Program-made: the position numbers and the translations under genes
Part shown: piece after piece, positions 1-9,265 of the stretch
Layout of the letters: each line of letters begins with the position of its first letter
How positions within the stretch are numbered: the first letter of the stretch is position 1
Source of the DNA: Marinifilaceae bacterium
GTDB taxonomy: Bacteria; Bacteroidota; Bacteroidia; Bacteroidales; Marinifilaceae
Reading direction: 5' to 3'
Assembly (NCBI GenBank): GCA_025210485.1
Contig: JAOARN010000035.1
Span: 1-57,178 of the forward strand
DNA length: 57,178 bases
The notes under the pieces: generated by a model
Seen by the model: the letters and a program-made list of their open reading frames with translations, nothing else
The model's database searches: none
What the model was told of the DNA's origin: nothing

Positions 1-158
1 AAATGGACAGATAATTTCTTTTGACTACTAAAGTCCTTTCTTTTTGTACAAATAAGACACTTTATACGACAACGTATACGATGATTAGTTTCTTTCTTAT
101 ATAAATTATTTAGTTGGTCAAGATCTTCTTTTACAACTATATCTGATTGTTTTGACAT
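1..158 (-). CDS. Transposase N-terminus (partial, runs off left edge)
   Basis: An open frame begins at an ATG at 158 on the minus strand (MSKQSDIVVKED...) and stays open to the window edge, giving 52 residues. It reads as a basic, helical segment (KKETNHRIRCRIKCLICTK) of the kind that opens helix-turn-helix transposases of IS630-like elements; the match is from memory of the family, with no catalytic residue visible because the gene is cut by the edge. It sits only 25 bp from the end of the IS1595-type remnant, so two mobile elements appear to abut here. It could also be a decayed fragment; intactness cannot be judged. Confidence 0.45.
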   Translation of the reverse strand, partial: MSKQSDIVVKEDLDQLNNLYKKETNHRIRCRIKCLICTKRKDFSSQKKLSVH

Positions 159-183
159 TCCATAAAGGTACTAAATATATGGC

Positions 184-1097
184 TCAATATGAAATGTATT
201 TGTTATAAGAGTATATTAATTCCTTTTGATATATTTTATCACTAGTAGTCATTCGTTTTATTAAATTATCAAAAATAGTACTCTTTGATTGAGATCTATT
301 TAGTCGATAACAAAATTCATCAAGATATCTATCAGTATGAAAGTCACTCACCCAAGAAAAGGTGGTTTTTATCCATGGTTTAACTTGGTGAATCATAGTA
401 TGTAAATCTTTGAGCTTGTTTTCTTTATCACTTGGTATTTGTTCAATATTATATTCCTTTTGAAGAGGTTTATATCCCCTTCATTGATCAGTTGTTGTTG
501 AAGCAGAGTTACAAATATGCTTTTCAAATATGGTTTTCAATTGTTTGTGAGAATAATTTTCAATTCGCATAGCATACATTCTTCTAACTTTTCCTTCATC
601 AGTATGCTCTACAGCATAAACAATCTTTTTCTTTTTACTGTTATAACTTCGTCCTACTTTTCCTTCTTCTTTTCCACCAATAACAAACTCATCTACATGA
701 ACGATACTATCCATAGGTGAATTCATGCTTGATTTCATTGACTCTCTAACCTTATGCATAAATAAACGTGCTGTTTTTTCCGTAACACCATATCTCAGAG
801 AAATGTAATTCGCTGACAAACTTTTTGTTAATGTGGACATTTCAAAACAAATAAAAATGCTTTACGTATTCCAAATTTCACTTTATGAAAAAGAGTGTTG
901 ACCGTAGCAGATTCAGTATGATAGCATTTATTGCATGTCCTGGATAGATTCTTTCTAGTCTGTGAATTGTTATGTCTACATTTTTCGCAAATATATCCAT
1001 TTGCCCTTTTATTTCTGCTAAATAATCTAGACAATCTTGATTAGATTTAAAGTATTTAGCAAACTCTAGAAGATCTTGACCTTTAAATATATATCAT
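184..1097 (-). pseudogene. IS1595-family (ISXO2-like) transposase, inactivated
   Basis: Read on the minus strand, three pieces rebuild one ISXO2-like transposase. The N-terminal piece reads QDLLEFAKYFKSNQDCLDYL (around 1079-1020) and continues, after a shift near 1010, into a zinc-ribbon part with NGYICEKC and RTCNKCYH. A second shift in a T-run near 865 leads to the DDE part (FEMSTLTKSLSA..., then VHVDEFVIGGKEEGKVGRS). A TGA at 481-483 interrupts the frame just before RGYKPLQKEY, where family members have Trp; the frame then stays open to 184 with the conserved VKPWIKTTFSWVSDFHTDRY. The lesions are thus two apparent 1-bp losses and one Trp-to-stop change. The extreme N-terminus near 1097 is also out of frame. 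No clear terminal inverted repeats were found. Confidence 0.85.
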
Positions 1098-1246
1098 GGT
1101 GTTGAGTTGCAATACTGTAGGTGTGCTAAAAAATATACAACTAACTACCTACTTCAATTAAAATATATTTTGGTTTCAATATAAAAATGTAAATCGAGAA
1201 GTACAATTATGTGTTTCTAATCTATTTGTAAGCTTAGGTCTGAATC

Positions 1247-1501
1247 TTATTTGTTTTCTTGAATATTCTCATCATTCTCTTCCATTTCTTCCTCTTCCAT
1301 CTCTTCCTCTTCCTCCTCTTCCTCCTCTTCCTCTTTTATTTCTTCAAGCTTGGTAGCTTTTTGCTCCTTTTTATTATTATGTTTATTTTTTCTTAGCAGG
1401 TTTTCTTGTTTCTTTTGCAGATTTTCAAAATTGTCTTGATTTAATTGCTTTGATTCATCTTTCTCTGAATTTCCGCACAAGTTAGAATAGCATGATCCCA
1501 T
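1247..1501 (-). CDS. Small acidic hypothetical protein (doubtful)
   Basis: An 84-codon frame starts MGSCYSNLCGNSEKD and ends in a Glu-rich tail encoded by a GAA/GAG repeat (seen on the plus strand as a CTTCCT run at about 1285-1335). I recognise no family. The two early Cys residues are not preceded by a hydrophobic signal, so it is not an ordinary lipoprotein. There is no convincing ribosome site. It may be a real charged small protein or just a frame opened by the simple repeat. Confidence 0.3.
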   Translation of the reverse strand: MGSCYSNLCGNSEKDESKQLNQDNFENLQKKQENLLRKNKHNNKKEQKATKLEEIKEEEEEEEEEEEMEEEEMEENDENIQENK

Positions 1502-1943
1502 ATGGCTGTTCTTTTTATAAATGTTTCTAATAAATTTAGAGATATATTTTTACTTTCTAAAAAATAAAAATTATGCATATTCTTTAATTTGCTGTTCTGT
1601 ATTAGCTTGTGTAAGATTTTTTTTATGTTTATTTAATTATAAAATATGGATAATAATTTATAATACTATTTACAGATTATTTGAAAGATAGTCTTAACAT
1701 ATTAAAAGCGTTAATTTTTATAGTAAAAATAAAATTTAAATTGTAACTTTCCATTGAATTTAAAATACAAGTTTGGTGTATTTGTAAAATCCTCACATGT
1801 AGTGTTTTAATCTTGATTTTGCTTATCGATACTTGTTTTTAAGTTAAATTATCAAAATAAAATTAGTTGTTGCTATAGTAATTATAATAAAAGATGACTA
1901 AATTTTATGAATATTATCTTTTCAATAACTTAACAATATATTT
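1502..1943. other. Intergenic, nothing recognised
   Basis: Very AT-rich stretch between the doubtful acidic ORF and the lipoprotein gene at 1944. I see no ORF, hairpin or clear promoter in it. It presumably carries the promoter of the downstream lipoprotein gene. Confidence 0.5.
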
Positions 1944-2792
1944 ATGAGAGCTATACTGTTTAGTCTTATTTCTTGTCTGTTTCTATTTTCATGTAATTTT
2001 AAAGGCAACAAGAAAAATAAGCAAGAGTCGGAAATAGAGAAGAATCTTATGATGCAGAATACAGAAAAAATGAAACGAGTTTTCATGATGCTTCCTTCTC
2101 CTTTAGAAATTTCTCTATTGGTCAAAAAAGCGGGTATTCAGTACGATAAGGAATTATTGAATCCTGTTAGCAAAATAGATAATTATAACACAAGCTCAGA
2201 AAGAGCCATTGCACTAGGGATATATTGTGCCGATTTGTGTTATGCGAGTCTTAATCAACAATATCAAACTAGTTTGGAATATATTGGTGCATCGAAACAA
2301 ATTTCTGAGTCACTAGGGGTAATGGAATTGATAAGTAAGGAAAGAGTAAGCATTATTGAAAATAATCTTACAAATATAGATGTAGTAGTTCAAGTTATGT
2401 CCGATATTTATACAGAGTCGAGTAATCAGTTTAAAGAACAAGATAGATACCCTTTGGCAGCACTAATGATTATTGGTGGATGGGTTGAAAGTCTTTATAT
2501 AGCAACTCAAGATATTAAAATCAATAATAAATCTCATGATATTCTGATTAAAAGAATTCTTGATCAAGAAATGTCTCTAGAGGGTGTTAAACAAATACTT
2601 AGAGATAATTTGACGGATGATAAAGTTAAATATATTCATCAAGAATTTGTTAAGTTAGAAGCTTTGTTTAAAAAATCTGTCAATATAGACCCTGAGAAAT
2701 TATCCGATAAACAAATTATAGAAAACAATAAAAATACTTTTAATCAGCTTGTTGTTAAAGTAGCTGATTTAAGAAAATTCTTAACCAATTAA
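1944..2792 (+). CDS. Lipoprotein of unknown function
   Basis: A 282-residue protein with a short hydrophobic leader and a lipobox LFSC, so Cys17 should be lipidated; a Lys/Glu-rich linker follows and then a largely helical body. Segments such as QDRYPLAALMIIGGWVESLY look like a conserved family, but I cannot name it and assign no activity. It stands alone: a strong hairpin terminator follows it and the next gene starts 150 bp later. The start is fixed by the signal peptide directly after the ATG. Confidence 0.8.
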   Translation: MRAILFSLISCLFLFSCNFKGNKKNKQESEIEKNLMMQNTEKMKRVFMMLPSPLEISLLVKKAGIQYDKELLNPVSKIDNYNTSSERAIALGIYCADLCYASLNQQYQTSLEYIGASKQISESLGVMELISKERVSIIENNLTNIDVVVQVMSDIYTESSNQFKEQDRYPLAALMIIGGWVESLYIATQDIKINNKSHDILIKRILDQEMSLEGVKQILRDNLTDDKVKYIHQEFVKLEALFKKSVNIDPEKLSDKQIIENNKNTFNQLVVKVADLRKFLTN

Positions 2793-2816
2793 AGCTTAAT
2801 GTAATTATAGAATGTG

Positions 2817-2853
2817 AATAAGCGGTATAATTGTTACAATTATGCCGCTTATT
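2817..2853 (+). terminator. Intrinsic terminator after lipoprotein gene
   Basis: A 17-bp stem (left arm 2817-2833, right arm 2837-2853) with a 3-nt TTA loop and one G-T pair, containing a GC core (AGCGG/CCGCT) and followed by TTTG. It lies 25 bp after the stop codon. Confidence 0.85.
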
Positions 2854-2942
2854 TGTTTCCTTTAGTATTAATTGATAATATTTATTTTGTAACTTAGAAG
2901 CAAGTCATATTTATGTTTAGTTAATTTATTGAAACTTTTTTT

Positions 2943-3731
2943 ATGAAAAACTTTTTTTTTGGACTGAGTACCTATAGGCAAGCATTAAACTATATCTTTA
3001 GAAAAAAAATAGGATGGTATTTTATATTCCCATTGCTGATTAATATCCTAATCTTTGTAGCTGGCTTCGAATTAATAGACTCTATAGAGCAATCAACCAA
3101 AGATTATATATTTAATCTGATGGGATTTAATAAAGCCGAGCTTGCTGATGCAGCTTGGTACATAAAGGCTATGAGTACCAGTGTGTCTGTGATTTTTAAA
3201 ATAGCATTCTTTTTTATTTTTGCATATTTTGGTGGCTATATTGTTATTATTATTATGTCACCTGTGTTTTCTTTCTTATCCGAACATGTTGAGAAAATAC
3301 ATACTGGTAAAACTTATGATTTTAATTTTGTTCAATTAATTAAAGATATATTTCGAGGAATTAGGATTGCAGTTAGAAATATATTGATTGAATTATTTTT
3401 AACTGTGATTTTGTTTTTTGTTTCATTTATTCCTGTTATAGGACTGATTGCTCCTGTTTTACTATTTTTTATTTCTGCCTATTTTTATGGATTTTCATTT
3501 ATGGATTATGCTCTTGAACGAAAGAGAATTTCTGTAAAGAAAAGTGTTAGATTTATGAGTATAAATAAAGGAATTGTTATCGGAAATGGTTTTGTTTTTG
3601 CTTTGTGTCTTCTAATTCCTTTCTTCGGAGTGCTGCTTTCTAGTTTTGCTGCTATCGTTTCGGTTGTTGCTGCAACTATTGCTGTAGATGAGTTGTGGAA
3701 GAAGAATGATTTTTATGAAATACTAAATTAA
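2943..3731 (+). CDS. EI24 domain membrane protein (CysZ-like)
   Basis: A 262-residue integral membrane protein with several hydrophobic segments (residues about 25-45, 85-110, 155-185, 215-245). The N-terminal pattern (FFFGLSTYRQALNYIFRKK, then WYFIFPLLINILIF) and the overall layout match the EI24/CysZ family, whose CysZ members handle sulfate uptake. No cysteine-biosynthesis gene is nearby, so the substrate is not known. The next gene starts 23 bp after its stop, which suggests cotranscription with the NfeD-type protease gene. Confidence 0.75.
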   Translation: MKNFFFGLSTYRQALNYIFRKKIGWYFIFPLLINILIFVAGFELIDSIEQSTKDYIFNLMGFNKAELADAAWYIKAMSTSVSVIFKIAFFFIFAYFGGYIVIIIMSPVFSFLSEHVEKIHTGKTYDFNFVQLIKDIFRGIRIAVRNILIELFLTVILFFVSFIPVIGLIAPVLLFFISAYFYGFSFMDYALERKRISVKKSVRFMSINKGIVIGNGFVFALCLLIPFFGVLLSSFAAIVSVVAATIAVDELWKKNDFYEILN

Positions 3732-3754
3732 TTATACACCTAATACTTAAATAG

Positions 3755-5149
3755 ATGAAACTTAAATTTATTTTCTGCTTTATAGTCATCTTTTTTGCAA
3801 TTAGTAAATTATCTTTTGCTGATTCAAAAAAAATATATGTGCTTGATATTAAAAAGGAAATTGGCCCTTCAGCATGGAGGCAAACCAAGGATGCGATTGC
3901 TGAAGCTAAAGAATTTAAGGCTGATTATTTTTTTATTCGTATGAATACCTATGGGGGATTGGTGGTCGATGCCGATTCGATACGTTCTGCAATTTTGGAT
4001 TTTCAAACTCCTGTTTTTGTTTATATTAATAAAAATGCAGCTTCTGCAGGTGCTCTTATATCAATTGCATGTGATAGTATTTATATGTCTGATGGTGCAA
4101 ATATTGGTGCTGCCACTGTTGTTAATCAATCTGGACAAGCTATGCCTGATAAGTATCAGTCCTATATGAGATCAACTATGCGTTCTACTGCTGAGTCTCA
4201 TTCTATGGATACTATTATTACAAAGAAAGATACAATTATAAGATGGAGACGCGATCCTAAAATAGCTGAGGCTATGGTTGATGAATCAGTATATATTAAG
4301 GGTTTAATTGATTCCACAAAGGTTCTTACATTTACTACTGATGAAGCAATCAAATACAATTACTGTGAAGGGAAATATTCTAATTTTGAGTCTCTTTTGA
4401 AAGCACTTAAGCTGCATGAATCAGAAATGAAAATATATAAACCTACTACTGTAGAAAAATTAATTGATATAATGATAAATCCTGTTTTGCAGGGAATCTT
4501 AATTATGTTTATCATTGGAGGTCTTTATTTTGAACTTCAAACTCCTGGGATTGGTTTTGCAATTGCTGTATCATTTATATCTGCATTACTTTATTTTTCT
4601 CCTCTTTATATTGAGGGATTAGCTGAAAATTGGGAAATCATTATCTTTATTCTTGGTGTAATACTTATTGGGGTAGAATTGTTTGTAATTCCAGGATTTG
4701 GTGTCGCTGGTATTAGTGGTATTATTCTTATCATAGGAGGATTATCTTTGAGTATGATTGATAATGTCGATTTTAATTTTTCTACTAAAAACATAAAGGA
4801 CTTGATGTCTTCAATGCTTATAGTATTATTAGCTCTGATTTCTGCTATAGTTGGAGGAATTTTACTAACAAAGAAATTGCTGGCAAAGAATTCCATATTG
4901 GGGAATTTTGCCTTACATACTGTTGTTGAGGGCAGTACTCTGTCTGAAAAAGAGCAAGAGAATGAAGCCAATAGTTTGATTGGAAAAATTGCTATTGCTA
5001 AAACTGTCTTAAGACCATCGGGTAAAATATTAGTAGATACTGAAATATACGATGCTGTATCTCTATATGGATATATTGAAAAATCGAAACAAATAAGAAT
5101 AGTCAAGATTGAAAATCAGCAATGTTTTGTTGAACTTTATGAAAAATAG
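3755..5149 (+). CDS. NfeD-family membrane serine protease
   Basis: 464 residues. A signal peptide (1-22) is followed by a ClpP-like protease domain (about 25-220) with the nucleophile motif NAASAGALIS at Ser97; Lys133 is a candidate for the catalytic-dyad lysine, by position compared with archaeal homologues. Then come about five membrane helices (about 235-390) and a C-terminal OB-like NfeD domain (about 415-464). The family is thought to cleave membrane proteins such as stomatins and to act in membrane quality control; no stomatin gene lies beside it here, which is unusual since the two are often paired. It probably shares a transcript with the EI24 gene upstream. Confidence 0.9.
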   Translation: MKLKFIFCFIVIFFAISKLSFADSKKIYVLDIKKEIGPSAWRQTKDAIAEAKEFKADYFFIRMNTYGGLVVDADSIRSAILDFQTPVFVYINKNAASAGALISIACDSIYMSDGANIGAATVVNQSGQAMPDKYQSYMRSTMRSTAESHSMDTIITKKDTIIRWRRDPKIAEAMVDESVYIKGLIDSTKVLTFTTDEAIKYNYCEGKYSNFESLLKALKLHESEMKIYKPTTVEKLIDIMINPVLQGILIMFIIGGLYFELQTPGIGFAIAVSFISALLYFSPLYIEGLAENWEIIIFILGVILIGVELFVIPGFGVAGISGIILIIGGLSLSMIDNVDFNFSTKNIKDLMSSMLIVLLALISAIVGGILLTKKLLAKNSILGNFALHTVVEGSTLSEKEQENEANSLIGKIAIAKTVLRPSGKILVDTEIYDAVSLYGYIEKSKQIRIVKIENQQCFVELYEK

Positions 5150-5208
5150 AAAATAATTGCTAATATTTATGTTCTAATTCTAAATTAAGATTTTATATAT
5201 TGATTGAT

Positions 5209-7107
5209 ATGAGTTTGATGGATGATCTCAAGAGGGTGTTGAAAAGCTATTGGGCTTATGATGATTTTAGAGAGCTTCAGGATCGTATTGTTTTATCAAT
5301 TGCCCAATCTAAAGATACATTGGGATTGATGCCAACAGGAGGTGGCAAATCTCTTTGTTTTCAGGTTCCTGCAATGCTAATGGATGGTGTCTGTATAGTG
5401 GTTACGCCACTAGTTGCTTTGATGAAGGATCAGGTGTACAATCTGAATCAAAAAAATATTTCAGCCGAATTAATTCATTCTGGACTGGAAAAAGATGAGA
5501 TTAATAAGATATTTGATAAATGCATTTATGGCAAGGTAAAATTTTTATATATCTCTCCTGAACGAATTGCAACTAGTTTGTTTAGAGAAAAAATAGAGCA
5601 TATAAATCTAAACATAATTGCCATTGATGAGTCCCACTGTATTTCGCAGTGGGGCTACGATTTTAGACCATCATACCTTAAGATTATAGAACTAAGAGAG
5701 CTTAAACCTCATACTCCTATTTTGGCACTTACAGCCTCAGCAACTCTCGATGTGGTGGAAGATATTCAAGAGAAACTAGGTTTTAGAGAAAAAAATGTTT
5801 TTCGCAAAAGTTTTGAAAGGAAAAATTTAGTTTATATAGTTAGATATATTGAAGATAAGACTAGTTATTTGGTGAAAATATTAAAAACTCAAAAGGGTAG
5901 TTCTGTCGTTTATGTTAGAAATAGGAGAAAATCAAAAGAGATATCTGATTATCTAAATGAAAATGGAATAAAGGCAGATTATTATCACGCAGGTTTGGCT
6001 AATAATCTTAAGGATTATAAACAGGAGCAGTGGAAATTAGGGCGAACTCAAGCTATAGTTGCAACCAATGCGTTTGGAATGGGTATTGATAAGCCAGATG
6101 TTCGAACTGTTGTCCATATGGAAGTCCCTGATAGTTTGGAAGCATATTATCAAGAAGCAGGGAGAGCTGGAAGAGATGAAAAAACAGCCTTTGCTGTTAT
6201 GTTGTATTCAAAGTCGGATAGGAAAAAAATAGAGCAAAGAATAGATGTTAATTTCCCTTCAAAGCAGACAATAAAATCAGTTGCTGTAGCAATGTATAAT
6301 TTTCTTCAAGTAGCAGTTGGAGCAGGAAGAGATGCGATATTTGATTTTAGTTTGTCTGATTTTTGCAAAAGGAATAAATTCCAAATTCAAATTGCATATA
6401 ACTCTTTGAAAATATTGGAACGATGTGGTTATATTGTTTATAATGATGAATCGGAACATAAATCAAAAATCCAAATCATAATACCAAAGGATTCTCTGTA
6501 TGATTATAAATTCGATGATTTGGGACTTGAACTTTTCTTAAAGCAATTGCTTCGAAATTATTCTGGCTTGTTTACAAAAATGATCTCATTAGATCCTGAT
6601 TATTTAGCAAATCGATTACAATTGGATAAGAATAAGATAAATTCATACCTTAAACAATTGTCGCAACGAAAAATAATTAAGTATATACCTAGTAGAGTTA
6701 AAGCCCAAATTATACTTTCTCAGGAAAGGATACCTAATTCTTATTTAACTATAAATAGAGAAGCTTATGATAATAGGAAAGAAAGGTATTTGGGGAAAAT
6801 AAATGCAATTTTAAATTATTGTGAGTCAAGAAATTTGTGCCGATCGAAAATGCTTCTGGATTATTTTGGACAAAAGAAATCTCCAAATTGTAATTACTGT
6901 GATACTTGTCGAGATTATCTTAATGATAATGACAATAAAAGCTTGGAACAAAAAATATTGTCGAAGTTATCAAATCAAAATGTTTTATTATCAGATTTAA
7001 TCTCAAAAGTTAATCATTCAAAAAAAGATATAGTTAATTGTATTCGAGAACTAAACGATGAGGATAAAGTGGAGATTATTGAAAATATGTATATTAGATT
7101 GAAATAA
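5209..7107 (+). CDS. recQ: RecQ-type ATP-dependent DNA helicase
   Basis: About 632 residues from the ATG at 5209; a longer frame opens with TTG at 5200, but the ATG is preferred. It has Walker A MPTGGGKS, the Walker B/DEAH-box variant DESHCISQWGYDFRPSY, the RecQ signature AGRAGRDEK and a zinc-binding site (LCRSKMLLDYFG...CNYCDTC). A winged-helix RQC part follows, with a short C-terminal tail lacking an obvious HRDC domain. It unwinds DNA 3' to 5' in repair and recombination. Bacteroidota often carry more than one RecQ; this shorter form may be the second paralogue. It is followed by the repeat array and no terminator hairpin is obvious. Confidence 0.93.
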   Translation: MSLMDDLKRVLKSYWAYDDFRELQDRIVLSIAQSKDTLGLMPTGGGKSLCFQVPAMLMDGVCIVVTPLVALMKDQVYNLNQKNISAELIHSGLEKDEINKIFDKCIYGKVKFLYISPERIATSLFREKIEHINLNIIAIDESHCISQWGYDFRPSYLKIIELRELKPHTPILALTASATLDVVEDIQEKLGFREKNVFRKSFERKNLVYIVRYIEDKTSYLVKILKTQKGSSVVYVRNRRKSKEISDYLNENGIKADYYHAGLANNLKDYKQEQWKLGRTQAIVATNAFGMGIDKPDVRTVVHMEVPDSLEAYYQEAGRAGRDEKTAFAVMLYSKSDRKKIEQRIDVNFPSKQTIKSVAVAMYNFLQVAVGAGRDAIFDFSLSDFCKRNKFQIQIAYNSLKILERCGYIVYNDESEHKSKIQIIIPKDSLYDYKFDDLGLELFLKQLLRNYSGLFTKMISLDPDYLANRLQLDKNKINSYLKQLSQRKIIKYIPSRVKAQIILSQERIPNSYLTINREAYDNRKERYLGKINAILNYCESRNLCRSKMLLDYFGQKKSPNCNYCDTCRDYLNDNDNKSLEQKILSKLSNQNVLLSDLISKVNHSKKDIVNCIRELNDEDKVEIIENMYIRLK

Positions 7108-7119
7108 TTAAAAACATTT

Positions 7120-7980
7120 AAATCGCTGGTTGTTTTTGATTTTTTCCGTGGTCTCTGCGGTATCCGCGGTTTTAATTTTGAGTCAAGAGTTTTGAATTTT
7201 CCGTAGTTTTATTTAGAGTCAAGAGTTTTTTTCGTGGCTTCCGCGGCTTCCGTGGTTTTAATTCTAAGTCAAGAGTTCTTTGTGTCTGAAACCGCAGATA
7301 CAACAGGTTTTTTTTAATTTTTTCCGTGCTTTCCGCGGTCTCTGTGGTTTTAGTTTAGAATCAAGAATTTTGAATTTTTTCGTGGCTTCCGTGGTTTCCG
7401 TAGTTTTATTTAGAGTCAAGAGTTTTGAATTTTCCGTAGTTTTAATTTAGAATCAAGAATTTTGAATTTTTCCGTGGCTTCCGCGGCTTCCGTAGTTTTA
7501 TTTAGAGTCAAGAGTTTTTTTCGTGGCTTCCGCGGCTTCCGTGGTTATAATTCTAAGTAAAGAGTTCTTTGTATCTTAAACCGCTGAAACCGCAGATACA
7601 ACAGATTTTTTTTTGATTTTTTCCTTGATTTCCGAGGTCTCTGTGGTTTTAGTTTAGAGTCACGAATTTTGAATTATTTTCCGTGGCTTCCGAGGCTTCC
7701 GTAGTTTTATTTAGAGTCAAGTGTTCTTTGTATCTTAAACCGCTGAAACCGCAGATACAACAGATTTTTTTTGATTTTTTCCTTGATTTCCGAGGTCTCT
7801 GTGGTTTTAGTTCCGAGTCACGAATTTTGAATTATTTTCTGTGGCTTCCGCGGCTTCCGTAGTTTTATTTAGAGTCAAGAGTTTTTTCCGTGGTCTCTGC
7901 GGTATCCGCGGTTTTAATTTAGAATCAAGAATTTTGAATTTATCTTCCGTAATTCCCGTGGTCTCTGTGGGTTTATTTTT
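7120..7980. repeat. Interspersed CCG-rich repeat array
   Basis: About 860 bp built from degenerate copies of a small word set: CCGTGGCTTCCGCGGCTTCC, then GTAGTTTTATTTAGAGTCAA or TTTAGAATCAAGAATTTTGA, repeated every 35-80 bp. One larger unit (beginning TATCTTAAACCGCTGAAACC) occurs twice almost exactly, near 7571 and 7730, about 159 bp apart; a third shorter relative is near 7285. The words AAACCGC...GCAGATAC are inverted relatives of GTATCCGCGGTTT, so folded-back structures are possible. The first unit (7142-7189) and last unit (7882-7929) are near copies. No protein coding is credible. Similar CCGCGG-type intergenic repeats occur in other Bacteroidota as far as I recall; function unknown. Confidence 0.85.
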
Positions 7981-8051
7981 TTGGTAAGTAAAAAAACAAA
8001 ATTTAAACACACTATTGTGAATCTTTTCTTCTTCATCTATTGTTAAATTCC

Positions 8052-8059
8052 TATATTTG
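8052..8059 (+). promoter_or_regulatory. Candidate -7 box for the DHOD-like gene
   Basis: TATATTTG matches the Bacteroidota -7 consensus TAnnTTTG, 36 bp before the ATG at 8095. No convincing -33 box is seen. Confidence 0.4.
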
Positions 8060-8094
8060 TTAGATAACATTTATTATCATTAATCCATCTCAAT

Positions 8095-9096
8095 ATGAAT
8101 CTACGTACAACATATATGGGTTTAGAACTAAAAAACCCATTGATAGTAAGTAGCTCAGGACTAACCAATAGTCTTAGGAAGCTGAAGTTGATTGAAGAAA
8201 AAGGTGCTGGGGCATTAGTTTTGAAATCTCTTTTTGAGGAACAAATTAACAACGAAGCACAGCATGTAATTGATAAAGATGAAAGTAATGTAGCTTATCC
8301 TGAGGCACAAGATTACATTCATAATTATGTGAAGTCAAATAATCTGGGAACTTACTTAGATCTGATTCGAGAAGCTAAAGAAAATATTAATATCCCAGTA
8401 ATAGCAAGTATAAACTGTATTTCATCCAATGACTGGGTTCAGTTTGCAAAAGATATAGAAAGTGCAGGTGCTGACGCATTAGAGCTTAATATATTTGTAA
8501 TGCCAAGCAGTAAGAATTTAAATTCAAACGAATTTGAAAGATTATATCTAGAAATTTTCACTAAAGTTAAAGAACAAGTAAGTATCCCTGTTTCCGTGAA
8601 ATTAGGTTCATATTTTACAAATATTATAAATATGGCTAATCAACTTGCTGTCAGAGGTGTAAATTCATTGGTTTTATTTAATAAATATTTTGAACCAGAT
8701 ATTGATATAGACAAACTATGTCTTACTACATCGGATGTATTTACATCCCCTAAAGAAATCAAAAAATCATTGAAGTGGGTAGGTTTATTATCTGCAATGA
8801 TTAAAGATTGCGATATTTCTTCAAGCACAGGAGTATATGATGCAGAAGGAATGATAAAGATGATTTTGGCAGGAGCCAAAACAGTTCAGATATGTTCAAC
8901 TGTATATGAAAACGGTTTTGATGTAATAGAAGAAATTCTTGAAAATCTTCAGACATGGATGAAAAAGAAAAATTTCAATTCAATAGATGAGTTCAGAGCA
9001 ATATTAAATTATGATCAAATAAAAGATCCATTTTTATACGAGCGAGCTCAGTTTATGAAGCATTTCTCTAATAATGAAAAGAATGCAATAGTGTAA
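8095..9096 (+). CDS. Dihydroorotate dehydrogenase-like protein
   Basis: 333 residues, TIM-barrel flavoprotein type. The opening NLRTTYMGLELKNPLIVSSS, then VIASINC, GADALELNIF and PVSVKLGSYF match the DHOD/PreA superfamily, in the Bacteroidota subgroup usually called dihydroorotate dehydrogenase-like. True PyrD enzymes oxidise dihydroorotate to orotate with FMN. This subgroup is divergent (the C-terminal region reads AGAKTVQICSTVYENG) and no pyrimidine gene is adjacent, so its substrate is uncertain. It is a single-gene unit with its own promoter box and terminator. Confidence 0.85.
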   Translation: MNLRTTYMGLELKNPLIVSSSGLTNSLRKLKLIEEKGAGALVLKSLFEEQINNEAQHVIDKDESNVAYPEAQDYIHNYVKSNNLGTYLDLIREAKENINIPVIASINCISSNDWVQFAKDIESAGADALELNIFVMPSSKNLNSNEFERLYLEIFTKVKEQVSIPVSVKLGSYFTNIINMANQLAVRGVNSLVLFNKYFEPDIDIDKLCLTTSDVFTSPKEIKKSLKWVGLLSAMIKDCDISSSTGVYDAEGMIKMILAGAKTVQICSTVYENGFDVIEEILENLQTWMKKKNFNSIDEFRAILNYDQIKDPFLYERAQFMKHFSNNEKNAIV

Positions 9097-9112
9097 TTAA
9101 TTACAATAGCAG

Positions 9113-9143
9113 AAAAAGCAAATCCATTTAGGTTTGCTTTTTT
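9113..9143 (+). terminator. Intrinsic terminator after DHOD-like gene
   Basis: AAAAAGCAAATCC, loop ATTTA, then GGTTTGCTTTTTTT: a stem of about 12 bp with one bulged T, followed by a T-run, 17 bp after the stop. Confidence 0.8.
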
Positions 9144-9186
9144 TATTGTTAAAAAAAAGCTAAAAAAAATTAAAATTTCATAAGCT

Positions 9187-9194
9187 TATATTTG
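9187..9194 (+). promoter_or_regulatory. Candidate -7 box for ECF sigma gene
   Basis: TATATTTG fits TAnnTTTG and lies 72 bp before the TTG start at 9266. A -33 match is not clear. Confidence 0.35.
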
Positions 9195-9265
9195 TAAATT
9201 TAATTTATGTGGATAATTTTGTTAGCACAGCACAATATAAAACTACAATCTAAATCCTCGTTAAA

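Noticed and set aside
881..1034. Programmed -1 frameshift as in IS3-type elements
   Set aside because: The frame change in the T-run could mimic it, but a separate stop and another frame loss show that the gene is dead.
4606..5106. 166-codon ORF on the minus strand
   Set aside because: It is antisense to the membrane part of the NfeD-type gene, which explains its Ile/Pro-rich content.
7120..7980. CRISPR array
   Set aside because: Repeats are degenerate, of varied length and spacing, and no cas genes are present.
7807..8070. Minus-strand ORF of 87 codons with TTEAAEATEN-like repeats
   Set aside because: It is a translation of the CCG-rich repeat array plus unique AT-rich sequence; no ribosome site and no family.
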